Below, piece after piece: positions 16,580 to 24,728 of a stretch of DNA of 64,000 nt. The notes below the pieces were generated by a model. The model worked only from the letters and a program-made list of their open reading frames with translations, made no database searches and was not told where the DNA came from. A program made the translations under genes and the position numbers. Positions within the stretch are counted from its first letter, which is position 1. The number at the start of each line of letters is the position of its first letter. Source of the stretch: Acidimicrobiales bacterium (GTDB lineage: Bacteria > Actinomycetota > Acidimicrobiia > Acidimicrobiales > Poriferisodalaceae); assembly GCA_041394185.1 (NCBI GenBank), contig JAWKIQ010000004.1, positions 248,001 to 312,000 on the forward strand, given 5' to 3'.

Positions 16580-17746
16580 ATGAACACACGTGTCGTGATC
16601 GTCGGTGCCGGGCCTGCGGGTATGACGCTGGCGTTGCTGCTGCGAACCCACGGCATCGAGTCGGTGGTGCTCGAGCGCAAAACCCGTGAATACGTTCTGG
16701 GCCGCATTCGTGCCGGGGTGCTCGAGTGGACCAGCGTCGAGATACTCGAACGTGCCGGCGCCGCAACGACCATGCATGCCGAAGGACACGTCCACGACTC
16801 GATCAAGCTGGGCTGGCGGGGCGAGTCGGTGCTCGAGATCGACATGGTCGAGCTGTCGGGGCGACCGATGATGGCCTACGGCCAGACCAACCTGCAGCAC
16901 GACCTGTATCGCATCGCTGACGAGACCGGTCTGGACGTGCGATTCGAGGCGGCCGACGTAGCCATCCACGACATCGACACCGATCATCCCAGGGTGACGT
17001 TCACCCACGGCGGCGTCGCCGAAAGCATCAACTGCGACTTCGTCGCTGGCTGCGACGGGTTCCACGGTGTCAGTCGCCAGACCATCCCCGCGTCGGCCGT
17101 GACCGAGTTCGAGAAGTCGTACCCGTTCGGCTGGTTGGGGATATTGGCCGAGGTGCCTCCCTTGCCGACCCTGGTCTATGCCAACCACGAGCGCGGTTTT
17201 GCCCTGTGCTCGCAGCGCAACCCCATGCTCAGCCGCTACTACGTCCAGTGTTCGCTCGACGATTCGCTCGACGACTGGAGCGACGACCGGTTCTGGTCTG
17301 AGCTGCTTCGAAGGGCTCCGGCCAGCGAGGCATCGGCCATCGTCACCGGCCCATCGATAGAGAAGTCGATAGCCCCGCTGCGAAGCTACGTGGCCGAGCC
17401 GATGCAGTGGGCAAGGCTGTTCCTGGCAGGAGACGCTGCCCACATCGTTCCACCCACCGGTGCCAAGGGCCTCAACCTCGCGCTCAGCGACGTTCACTAC
17501 CTGAGCCAAGCGATCGCAGCGCAATACGCGGGCGACCCGGCCCCCCTCGAGAACTATTCGGCCACGGCTCTGCGCAGGGTGTGGTCGGCCGTTCGGTTCT
17601 CGTGGTGGATGACAACGCTGATGCATCGCTTCCCCGACCAGAGCGCCTTCGATCAGCGCGCCCAGGAAGAAGACCTGCGCTACCTCGCCTCGTCGCGAGC
17701 GGCCCAGAGCGCCCTCGCCGAACAATACGTTGGACTACCACTCTGA
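16580..17746 (+). CDS. pobA: 4-hydroxybenzoate 3-monooxygenase PobA
   Basis: This FAD-dependent hydroxylase converts 4-hydroxybenzoate to protocatechuate with O2 and NAD(P)H. The 388-aa product (family about 390) shows the dinucleotide motif GAGPAG (residues 9-14), then YVLGRIRAGVLE, the DG motif GCDGFHGVSRQ, and YANHERGFALCSQR. Towards the end are SIEKSIAPLRS, the second FAD motif GDAAHIVPPTGAKGLNLA and a terminal YVGLP. These positions follow Pseudomonas PobA closely. The ATG at 16580 has AAGAGG nine bases upstream. The stop TGA shares a base with the ATG of ligAB, so the genes are translationally coupled. It feeds protocatechuate directly to the next enzyme. Confidence 0.96.
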   Translation: MNTRVVIVGAGPAGMTLALLLRTHGIESVVLERKTREYVLGRIRAGVLEWTSVEILERAGAATTMHAEGHVHDSIKLGWRGESVLEIDMVELSGRPMMAYGQTNLQHDLYRIADETGLDVRFEAADVAIHDIDTDHPRVTFTHGGVAESINCDFVAGCDGFHGVSRQTIPASAVTEFEKSYPFGWLGILAEVPPLPTLVYANHERGFALCSQRNPMLSRYYVQCSLDDSLDDWSDDRFWSELLRRAPASEASAIVTGPSIEKSIAPLRSYVAEPMQWARLFLAGDAAHIVPPTGAKGLNLALSDVHYLSQAIAAQYAGDPAPLENYSATALRRVWSAVRFSWWMTTLMHRFPDQSAFDQRAQEEDLRYLASSRAAQSALAEQYVGLPL

Positions 17747-19020
17747 TGACTGCCGACAAGCCATACCTGGACATTCCAGGAACAACCATCTTCGATGCCG
17801 ACCAGTCGCGGCACGGCCACTGGCTCAACCAGTTCTGTATGTCGCTGATGTCGGAGGCCAACCGGGCCCGGTTCAAGGCCGACGAGCGCGCGTATCTGGA
17901 CGATTGGCCGATGACCGAAGAGCAGAAGCAAGGGGTGCTCGACCGCGACCTCAATCGCCTGATCGGCCTGGGCGGCAACATCTACTTCCTGGCCAAGATC
18001 GGCGCCACCGACGGCCTCAGCTTTCAGCAGATGGCCGGCTCGATGACGGGCATGTCCGAGCAGGAGTACCGCGACATGATGCTGTCGGGCGGGCGCAGAC
18101 CCCAGCCCTTCGAGTCGGCGGCCGCGGCACCGGTGCCAGACACCGGCCAGACACACACGGCTCGCGTCACCGCCAGCGTCTACACCTCTCACGTGCCGGC
18201 GATGGGGGTGGCACTGGATCAAGGCAAGGTGGACGAGCCCTACTGGAGGGTGGTGTTCGACGGCTATGAGGCGTCGAAACGCTGGATCGCGGACAACCCG
18301 CCAGATGTCGTTGTGCTGGTCTACAACGATCACGCCAACGCCTTCAGCCTCGACCTGATTCCGACCTTCGCCATCGGAACCGCGCCAGTGTTCCCAACCG
18401 CAGACGAGGGCTGGGGTCCGCGCCCGGTGCCAGATGTCGAAGGCCACCCCGAGTTGGCCGCCCACATCGCCCAATCGGTAATCCAGCAGGACTTCGACCT
18501 CACCATCGCCAACCGACTGCCCGTCGACCACGGCCTCACCGTGCCGCTGTCGATGATGTTCGGCCAGCCAGACCGGTGGCCGTGCCGGGTAGTGCCCATT
18601 GCGGTCAACGTCGTTCAGTACCCCGTGCCTTCGGGCCGCCGGTGCCTGGCGCTGGGAAAGGCCATCAGGCGCGCCATCGATTCGTACCGAGGCCCCGACG
18701 ACTTGAACGTGCAGGTGTGGGGGACCGGAGGCATGAGCCACCAACTGCAAGGGCCAAGGGCGGGCCTGATCAACCCCGAATTCGACAACACCTTCCTCGA
18801 TCGCCTGATCGACGACCCCGAGGGTCTGGCCGACGTGCCCCACATCGACTATGTGACCGCTGCGGGCTCGGAGGGCATCGAGTTGGTGATGTGGCTGGTG
18901 GCCAGGGGTGCCATGGCCGACTTGCACGGCGGCGCCACCCCAACGGTCACTCACCGCTTCTACCACGTACCTGCCAGCAACACGGCCGTGGGGCACCTGG
19001 TCCTGGAGGAGGCCCGATGA
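17746..19020 (+). CDS. ligAB: Protocatechuate 4,5-dioxygenase, fused LigA-LigB
   Basis: This enzyme opens protocatechuate between C4 and C5 to 4-carboxy-2-hydroxymuconate-6-semialdehyde. The 424-aa product joins both subunits of the usual LigAB enzyme. Residues about 10-115 are the LigA alpha domain (LNQFCMSLM, AYLDDWPMTEEQ, LIGLGGNIYFLAKI, MTGMSEQEYRDMM). Residues about 140-424 are the LigB catalytic domain (TSHVPAMG, VYNDHANAFSLDLIPTFAIG, DEGWGPRPVPDV, WGTGGMSHQLQGPRAGLIN, SEGIELVMW). Likely Fe(II) ligands are His149, His196 and the Glu in SEGIEL. The linker (about 116-140) is Ala/Pro-rich. The subunit order is LigA-LigB, opposite to gallate dioxygenases. It overlaps pobA by 1 nt and ligC by 4 nt. 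Confidence 0.95.
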   Translation: MTADKPYLDIPGTTIFDADQSRHGHWLNQFCMSLMSEANRARFKADERAYLDDWPMTEEQKQGVLDRDLNRLIGLGGNIYFLAKIGATDGLSFQQMAGSMTGMSEQEYRDMMLSGGRRPQPFESAAAAPVPDTGQTHTARVTASVYTSHVPAMGVALDQGKVDEPYWRVVFDGYEASKRWIADNPPDVVVLVYNDHANAFSLDLIPTFAIGTAPVFPTADEGWGPRPVPDVEGHPELAAHIAQSVIQQDFDLTIANRLPVDHGLTVPLSMMFGQPDRWPCRVVPIAVNVVQYPVPSGRRCLALGKAIRRAIDSYRGPDDLNVQVWGTGGMSHQLQGPRAGLINPEFDNTFLDRLIDDPEGLADVPHIDYVTAAGSEGIELVMWLVARGAMADLHGGATPTVTHRFYHVPASNTAVGHLVLEEAR

Positions 19021-19994
19021 GCGACACAGATCCGATGATCACCAGAATCGCGGTGGCCGGAGCCGGAGCGTTCGGCAACAAACACCTCGAGGGTCTGGCC
19101 GCCATCGACACCGCGCAGGTGGTAGCAGTGGTCGACCCGATAGGCGACAACGCCAAGGCCGCTGCCGAGAAACACGCGGTGCCGTCTTGGACCACCGACC
19201 TCGACGAGGTTCTCGGGCGCGACGATGTCGACGCAGTGATCCTGGCCACTCCCACACCCGACCACGCACGCCAGGCCATCGCGTGCCTGGAAGCAGGCAA
19301 GCACGTGGAGGTCGAGATACCGATGTGCGACGACATCGACCAGGGCAGGGCATTGGTCGAGACCCAGCAGCGCACCGGTCTGGTCGCCATGTGTGGCCAC
19401 ACCCGCAGGTTCAACCCGAGCCACCAGTGGGTACGGCACCGCATCAGCGCCGACGAGTTCCACATCCAACACATGGACGTTCAGACGTTTTTCTTCCGGC
19501 GCACCAACACCAATGCGCTGGGTCAGCCGCGCAGCTGGACCGACCACCTCCTGTGGCATCACTCCGCCCACACCATCGACCTGTTCCAGTACCAGACCGG
19601 CAGCCCGGTGGTGCAGGTCAACGCGTTGCAGGGCCCGATCCATCCCGAGCTGGGCATCGCCATGGACATGTCGATTCAGCTGAAGACCCGCTCGGGTGCT
19701 CTGTGCACCCTGGCCCTATCGTTCAACAACGACGGTCCGCTGGGCACGTTCTTTCGATACATCGGCGACACCGGTACCTACGTCGCCCGCTACGACGACC
19801 TCGTCGATGGCTACGACCAGCCCATCGACGTGTCGCAGGTCGATGTGTCGATGAACGGCATCGAGCTGCAAGACCGCGAGTTCCTGGCAGCCATCGCCGA
19901 GGGCCGCGAACCCAACGCCAGCGTTGGCGCGGTGTTGCCGTGTTATGAGGTGATCGCGCAGATCGCCCAACTGCTCGAGGGTCAAACGACATGA
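19017..19994 (+). CDS. ligC: 4-carboxy-2-hydroxymuconate-6-semialdehyde dehydrogenase LigC
   Basis: This NAD(P)-dependent enzyme oxidises the ring-cleavage product (as its cyclic hemiacetal) to 2-pyrone-4,6-dicarboxylate. The 325-aa product is a Gfo/Idh/MocA-family dehydrogenase with a Rossmann motif GAGAFGNKH near the start and EAGKHVEVEIPM (the family's E-K-P-like position). Further segments are GHTRRFNPSHQ, DVQTFFFRRTN, SWTDHLLWHHSAHTIDLF and YIGDTGTYVARYDDL. These segments match Sphingobium LigC from memory. It starts inside the ATGA overlap with ligAB and ends in an ATGA overlap with ligI, so the four genes form a tightly coupled operon. Confidence 0.95.
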   Translation: MSDTDPMITRIAVAGAGAFGNKHLEGLAAIDTAQVVAVVDPIGDNAKAAAEKHAVPSWTTDLDEVLGRDDVDAVILATPTPDHARQAIACLEAGKHVEVEIPMCDDIDQGRALVETQQRTGLVAMCGHTRRFNPSHQWVRHRISADEFHIQHMDVQTFFFRRTNTNALGQPRSWTDHLLWHHSAHTIDLFQYQTGSPVVQVNALQGPIHPELGIAMDMSIQLKTRSGALCTLALSFNNDGPLGTFFRYIGDTGTYVARYDDLVDGYDQPIDVSQVDVSMNGIELQDREFLAAIAEGREPNASVGAVLPCYEVIAQIAQLLEGQTT

Positions 19995-20875
19995 CAGACC
20001 AGATCAAGCCGATTCCCGGCCCACACCCCAGCCCGCATCGCCCGCAGGCATTCGTGGCGCCCCCCAACGCCACCGACGCGCACTGTCACGTGTTCGGGCC
20101 TGCGGCCAGGTTCCCCTTCTCGCCCGACCGCACCTACACACCGCCAGACTCGGGCATCGACGACTTCGAGGCGCTGCAGCAGACCCTGGGGCTCAGCCGG
20201 GCCGTATTCGTGCAGGCCAGCTGCCACGGCACCGACAACTCGGCCATGGTCGATGCACTGGTGCGCGGCCAGGGCAGGTACGGCGGGGTGGCCATGGTCG
20301 ATGCTTCGGTGACAGATGCCGAACTGGCCGATCTTCATGCCGTTGGGGTGCGCGGCACCCGGTTCAACTTCGTTGCCCATCTGGGCGGCGCGCCCGACAT
20401 GGACGACTTCTGGAGCATCGTCGACCGCGTCGCAAAGCTCGACTGGCACATCGTGTTGCACTTCGACGCCAAGGACATCGCCTCACACATGGGCGTGCTC
20501 GATTCCATGCCTTGCCCCTACGTCATCGACCACATGGGTCGGGTGCCGGTGACAGACGGGCTCGAACAAGAGCCGTTTGCGGCCCTGCTCGAGCTGATGC
20601 GCGACGAACGCGCCTGGGTGAAGATCTCGGGTGCCGAACGCCTGACCGCCGGTGGCCCGCCGCCATACGACGATGTCGTGCCTTTCGCCCGGGCGATCAT
20701 CGAGGCCGCTCCCGATCGGGTGCTGTGGGGCACCGATTGGCCCCACCCCAACGTGCGCCACAAGCCAGACGACGGCGACCTGGTCGACCTGCTGGCCGAT
20801 TTCGCCCCTGACGAGACATTGCGAAACCAGATCTTGGTCTCGAACCCCGAAAGGCTCTACGACCTGCGCAGCTGA
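19991..20875 (+). CDS. ligI: 2-pyrone-4,6-dicarboxylate lactonase LigI
   Basis: This amidohydrolase-superfamily enzyme opens 2-pyrone-4,6-dicarboxylate to 4-oxalomesaconate. The 294-aa product has the metal-site-region motif DAHCHVFGP (about residues 29-37), FVQASCHGTDN, VRGTRFNFVAHLGG, a conserved HMGR segment (YVIDHMGRVP) and GTDWPHPN with the catalytic-site Asp. These fit LigI, which is unusual in its family in not requiring a metal. It is the last gene of the pobA-ligAB-ligC-ligI operon, and its product is the substrate of LigJ encoded divergently. Tautomerase (LigU) and aldolase (LigK) genes are not in the window. Confidence 0.93.
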   Translation: MTDQIKPIPGPHPSPHRPQAFVAPPNATDAHCHVFGPAARFPFSPDRTYTPPDSGIDDFEALQQTLGLSRAVFVQASCHGTDNSAMVDALVRGQGRYGGVAMVDASVTDAELADLHAVGVRGTRFNFVAHLGGAPDMDDFWSIVDRVAKLDWHIVLHFDAKDIASHMGVLDSMPCPYVIDHMGRVPVTDGLEQEPFAALLELMRDERAWVKISGAERLTAGGPPPYDDVVPFARAIIEAAPDRVLWGTDWPHPNVRHKPDDGDLVDLLADFAPDETLRNQILVSNPERLYDLRS

Positions 20876-20920
20876 GCCATCGCTGGTTGGCTGCCACACA
20901 GAGTGGTAGCTTGTCGCCTC

Positions 20921-23590
20921 ATGTCGGTGGTGTCTCCAAAGGTCCGCCGGCCGGTGTCGTCAACGGCTCTGGTCGGCTTCGTGGTCGCTTTGTTCGTCTC
21001 GGTGCTGGTGGCTGTGCCAACAGCACAGGCGGCCGAGACCGGGTCGGTCCGCTTCGAGGTGGTCGATGCGGTAACCGGGGCGCCGCTGGCCGCCACAGTG
21101 GTCGACGTGGTTCTCGGAAACCCTGGATTCGTGCAGGAAAGCTATTCGGACTTGTCGTCGCCGATCTCGGGCCTGGAAGCCGGGCAGCACACCTTCTTCG
21201 CCGTATTCGACTTCTATGGCAACGACGACTCGGGTCGGATCGACGGCGGAAACAACGTGCTCGGCGAGATGGTCACCGCGACGGTGGCTCCCAACGCAGA
21301 GACCGTGGTTCGAATCGAGATGACCCCACCCGCAGAGGTGCGCTTCAGGGCGGTGTCGGAAGCCGACGGAGGTGTCGTATCACCACTTTCAGTGACTGTT
21401 TCGCCGTCGCGGTTCGGCGGTTCGACCGGCAACGGCGTGGTCGCCGAGGGTGATGGTTGGTACAGGGCGAAGGTCTATCCGGCGCCGTTTCAACCCACCA
21501 TCTCGCTGGCCGGATCGTCGAGCGCCACTCACCACACATTGCCTTCAGTGCCTTCTGGCACCAGCTACACCCACCCCGAGAGTCTGTTGGTGGCATCACG
21601 GCCGACCGTGCGCGGTCGGGTGGTCGACCCCAACGGAAACCCGGTGGCCGGGGCGACGGTGACCGTCGCTTCGTCTCTAGTGGGCTTCGATCTCGATTTC
21701 GTGGCAACCAACACTTCGGGCGAGTTCGTCGTCGAGTCACCGAGCGCAACCGGTTTGGTCGCTGTGTTCCCGCCATCGGAGCGCTCGGATCTCGCGGCTG
21801 GAAGCCACGCCGGGCGAGGACTGACGGGCGGCTATTGGCCCGCAGGCCAGAGGCACCCCGTCGTCGAAGTCGTTCTGCCCTACGGCCGCTGGTATGCGGC
21901 GACCGGGGCCCGGGTGGCGCCAACCGCGGCGCGGCCCGTTACCGGTTACGTGCCCGATGGTGCTGTTGGTGCCGGCGTGAACGTCGTGAACGGCGCGGGC
22001 GAGAACAAGGCCGGCTGGACCACGGCCGGTTCGGTGATCGAGGTCTTCAACCACGATGGAATGGCCATCATCGATCTGCATCGCTCGTTGCGTCCCTCAT
22101 CCGAAGACATCGCCACCCTGGCACCGATCGGAGGCCCTGCGATCACCTGCTCCCTTGCGGTCGGATGTGATGTCTACCGATCCCAGGGGCCCAAGGGCGA
22201 CCAACTCGTGGTCGACAGCACTTCCACGTTGTCTTCGTTCTCGCTGCTTTACGGCGCAGGTGCCGAGGCCCTTTATCTCGACCCGCCACTGGTGAGTGGC
22301 CGCGACTTCGGCAACATCTCCAGCACCGTCGCTGTATCGCCTGTCAACGGCTGCTCTACCGGGTTGACCGTTGACGAGGGGGCGCTGGCCGTGGCCTCGG
22401 CGGCCCCGACTGCGCCTGGGTCGGTAACGGTCAGTGCCGACGGCTCATGGGATCGGCAGTTTGCCGTTGGCCTCAGCGCGGGTGGTGCGTCGGCTGTGGT
22501 GGCCATCGACGCCGGTACTCCAGTGTTGCCAGAGAGGGCGGGTGTCGACTCGAACGCCTTCGGAGGTCTGTTGCCCGCGACGTGCACGCCCGTGACGACC
22601 ACGACCACCACGGTGCCGGCGACCACGACGACAACAGCATCGACGACGTCGACAACAACCCCGACGACAACGGCCCCGACGACAACGGCCCCTACGACAA
22701 CAACAACGACGACGACCACCACCACAACAACGGTCCCGACGACCACGACTACAACCACGACCACCACCACCGGCGTCACGGCACCTACCTCGTCGACCTC
22801 GACCACGGTTCCGGTGGTCGACCGTTCGGTGGGTTACGCCGTGGTCACCCGCGATGGCGAGGTCTATGTGTTCGGCGACACGGTCGACTTCGGCGACACG
22901 CCGATGGTCGACGCAACGGCGATAGTGCTGAAGCCAGGCGGCGGTGGCTATTGGGTTGTTCAGTCGAACGGTGTCGTCCATGCCTTCGGCGACGCCGAAC
23001 ACCTGGGCAATGCCGAGCAGTCGTGGCTGCTGCCCGGAGAGGCCATCACCACCATGGCCGCGTCCCCCGATGGTTCGGGCTACTGGCTCATCACAGACCG
23101 CGGAAGGGTCTCGCCTTTCGGTTCGGCGCGCTTCTTCGGAGACCTGTCCGCGTTCGTCCTGGACGGTCCGGTCATCGATGCCGCCGCCACCCCATCCGGC
23201 CTCGGCTACTACCTCGTTGGCAGCGATGGTGGGCTGTTCAGCTTCGGCGACGCTCGGTTCAAAGGGTCGATTCCCCAGGTGTTGCCCGGCGTGACGTTGG
23301 ACGCGCCGGTGGTTGGTATGACGCCAGACCCCGACGGCACCGGCTATTGGTTCGTCGCTGCCGACGGCGGGGTGTTCGGGTTCGATGCGCCGTTCCGAGG
23401 CTCGCTGCCCGGTGTGCTGCCGCCAGGAACGTCGCTCGTCTCGCCGATCAATGGGATGGTGCCCTATGGCAACGGTTATCTTCTGGTGGCAGGCGATGGT
23501 GGCGTCTTCACCTTCAGCAACCTGCCGTTCCTCGGCAGCCTCGGCGACGTCGAGCTGACAAGCCCCATTGTCGGAATCAGCGCCGCCTGA
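20921..23590 (+). CDS. Secreted Thr-linker protein with propeller-like repeats
   Basis: The 889-aa product has a signal peptide (basic start, hydrophobic STALVGFVVALFVSVLVAV, cleavage after AQA near residue 38). Carboxypeptidase-regulatory-like beta domains follow; one is clear at about 225-265 (VRGRVVDPNGNPVAGATVTV). A Thr-rich linker spans about 560-625. The C-terminus has six units of about 40-50 residues with the pattern G-Y-W-x-V-x-x-x-G-x-V-x-x-F-G-D-A-x-F-x-G, likely a beta-propeller. Such units are common in actinobacteria, notably Acidimicrobiia. It probably sits in the envelope or medium as a binding or adhesive protein. ATG at 20921 is preferred over the GTG at 20903, as it gives a standard signal peptide. 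Confidence 0.8.
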   Translation: MSVVSPKVRRPVSSTALVGFVVALFVSVLVAVPTAQAAETGSVRFEVVDAVTGAPLAATVVDVVLGNPGFVQESYSDLSSPISGLEAGQHTFFAVFDFYGNDDSGRIDGGNNVLGEMVTATVAPNAETVVRIEMTPPAEVRFRAVSEADGGVVSPLSVTVSPSRFGGSTGNGVVAEGDGWYRAKVYPAPFQPTISLAGSSSATHHTLPSVPSGTSYTHPESLLVASRPTVRGRVVDPNGNPVAGATVTVASSLVGFDLDFVATNTSGEFVVESPSATGLVAVFPPSERSDLAAGSHAGRGLTGGYWPAGQRHPVVEVVLPYGRWYAATGARVAPTAARPVTGYVPDGAVGAGVNVVNGAGENKAGWTTAGSVIEVFNHDGMAIIDLHRSLRPSSEDIATLAPIGGPAITCSLAVGCDVYRSQGPKGDQLVVDSTSTLSSFSLLYGAGAEALYLDPPLVSGRDFGNISSTVAVSPVNGCSTGLTVDEGALAVASAAPTAPGSVTVSADGSWDRQFAVGLSAGGASAVVAIDAGTPVLPERAGVDSNAFGGLLPATCTPVTTTTTTVPATTTTTASTTSTTTPTTTAPTTTAPTTTTTTTTTTTTTVPTTTTTTTTTTTGVTAPTSSTSTTVPVVDRSVGYAVVTRDGEVYVFGDTVDFGDTPMVDATAIVLKPGGGGYWVVQSNGVVHAFGDAEHLGNAEQSWLLPGEAITTMAASPDGSGYWLITDRGRVSPFGSARFFGDLSAFVLDGPVIDAAATPSGLGYYLVGSDGGLFSFGDARFKGSIPQVLPGVTLDAPVVGMTPDPDGTGYWFVAADGGVFGFDAPFRGSLPGVLPPGTSLVSPINGMVPYGNGYLLVAGDGGVFTFSNLPFLGSLGDVELTSPIVGISAA
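22594..22806 (+). repeat. ACC/ACG trinucleotide low-complexity tract
   Basis: This tract encodes the Thr-rich linker of the secreted protein. It is built mainly from ACG, ACC and ACA codons with scattered GTG, CCG and GCA, and includes a near-duplicate unit encoding T-T-A-P around 22670-22695. Such tracts expand and contract by slippage, so linker length may vary between strains. Confidence 0.75.
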
Positions 23591-23606
23591 AACACAGGAA
23601 ACGCTC

Positions 23607-24686
23607 ATGGCGACCATCGAGTTCTGGACCTCCGAACCGGCCATACCGCTGCAGCGGGTGCCAGAGGCGGCGGCGACGCTCGAGGCCGCGGGCTGGGATG
23701 GCCTGTCGATGGTCGACTCCCAGAATCTCGCCGCCGACCCCTACGTCTACCTGTCGCTGGCCGCTACCGGAACCACCACGCTGGGGTTGATGACCGGTGT
23801 CACCAATGTGGTCACCCGGCATCCGGCCGTGACCGCCAGCTCGGCGTTCACCGTGCAGAGCCTGTCGGGCGGACGTTTCGTGCTGGGCATCGGAAGGGGA
23901 GACTCGGCTCTGGCGCACATCGGCCGATCTCCGGCGCGGGTGGCGTGGTTCGACCGCTATCTGCGAACTGTCACCTCGTACCTGAACGGCCAGCCGGTCG
24001 ACATGGACGACCTGGCGATGGACGACTCCATCGCAGCGCCCGTCGACCAGCTCGACCTCGCCCACGCCCCCGACGACAGTCAGATCCGCTGGGCCAAGAA
24101 GGTGGCGCGTGTGCCCGTCGAGGTGGCCGCCACCGGGCCCAGGGTCATCGCATCGGCCGCCCGGTACACAGACCGGGTGATGTTCGCCCTGGGCGCCGAC
24201 CCAGAGCGAGTCGCTTGGGGCGTGGCCGCCGCGAGGGCCGCAGCAGAACAGTCGGGGCGCGACCCGCAGTCGGTAGCGTTCGGTGCCTACGTGACCGTCG
24301 TGTGCGACCCCGACGTTGCCAGTGCGCGCACGATGGGTCTCGGCTCGGCCAGCCTCTTCGCCCGCTTCTCGGCGATGCACGGAAAGGTGGCCGCTCCGGC
24401 CGACAAGACCCAAAGCGACGTGTTCACCGCGATCCATCAGGCCTACGACATGAACCGTCACGCCCGCGAAGACGGCGACCAGACCCGCCTGCTGACCGAC
24501 GAGTTCCTGGACCGGTTCGCAATCATGGGCTCGCCGTCGTATTGCACCGACAGGCTGGGCGAACTGGTCGAGCTGGGGCTCACCAAGTTCGTGGTGACCG
24601 GCACCAGCGCGTCATCGAGAGACCCCCGGGTGGCCGAGGCGAGCGCCCGGTTCACCAGCGAGGTCGCACCCGCACTGCGCAGTTGA
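23607..24686 (+). CDS. LLM-class flavin-dependent oxidoreductase
   Basis: The 359-aa product belongs to the luciferase-like monooxygenase superfamily, F420- or FMN-dependent. Signatures are WDGLSMVDSQNL (about 28-39), LGLMTGVTNVVTRHP, SLSGGRFVLGIGRGDSAL (the flavin-phosphate loop, about 86-103) and VEVAATGPRVIASAARYTDRVMF-type strands. G-S-P-S-Y-C-T-D-R-L-G-E-L near the end is also typical. Substrate is unknown. The ATG at 23607 has AGGAA about six bases upstream. It follows the secreted protein gene by 16 bp, and its stop lies in a 17-bp tandem repeat shared with the end of the convergent sulfatase gene. Confidence 0.87.
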   Translation: MATIEFWTSEPAIPLQRVPEAAATLEAAGWDGLSMVDSQNLAADPYVYLSLAATGTTTLGLMTGVTNVVTRHPAVTASSAFTVQSLSGGRFVLGIGRGDSALAHIGRSPARVAWFDRYLRTVTSYLNGQPVDMDDLAMDDSIAAPVDQLDLAHAPDDSQIRWAKKVARVPVEVAATGPRVIASAARYTDRVMFALGADPERVAWGVAAARAAAEQSGRDPQSVAFGAYVTVVCDPDVASARTMGLGSASLFARFSAMHGKVAAPADKTQSDVFTAIHQAYDMNRHAREDGDQTRLLTDEFLDRFAIMGSPSYCTDRLGELVELGLTKFVVTGTSASSRDPRVAEASARFTSEVAPALRS

Positions 24687-24728
24687 TGTCACTGGGCGAT
24701 TGATGTCACTGGGCGATTGATGTCACTG
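24684..24728. repeat. 17-bp tandem repeat at convergent gene ends
   Basis: TGATGTCACTGGGCGAT occurs at 24684-24700 and 24701-24717, with a third partial copy (TGATGTCACTG) from 24718. The first copy contains the stop codon of the LLM gene. The third contains the stop of the sulfatase gene on the other strand. Each copy supplies a TGA on both strands. Confidence 0.9.

Noticed and set aside
22600..22800. Possible CRISPR-like or tandem repeat array
   Set aside because: The periodicity is trinucleotide and in frame with the Thr linker; there are no spacers.
22273..22806. Val-rich frame opposite the Thr-rich linker
   Set aside because: Antisense reading of ACC/ACG repeats gives poly-Val; no start signal or domain.
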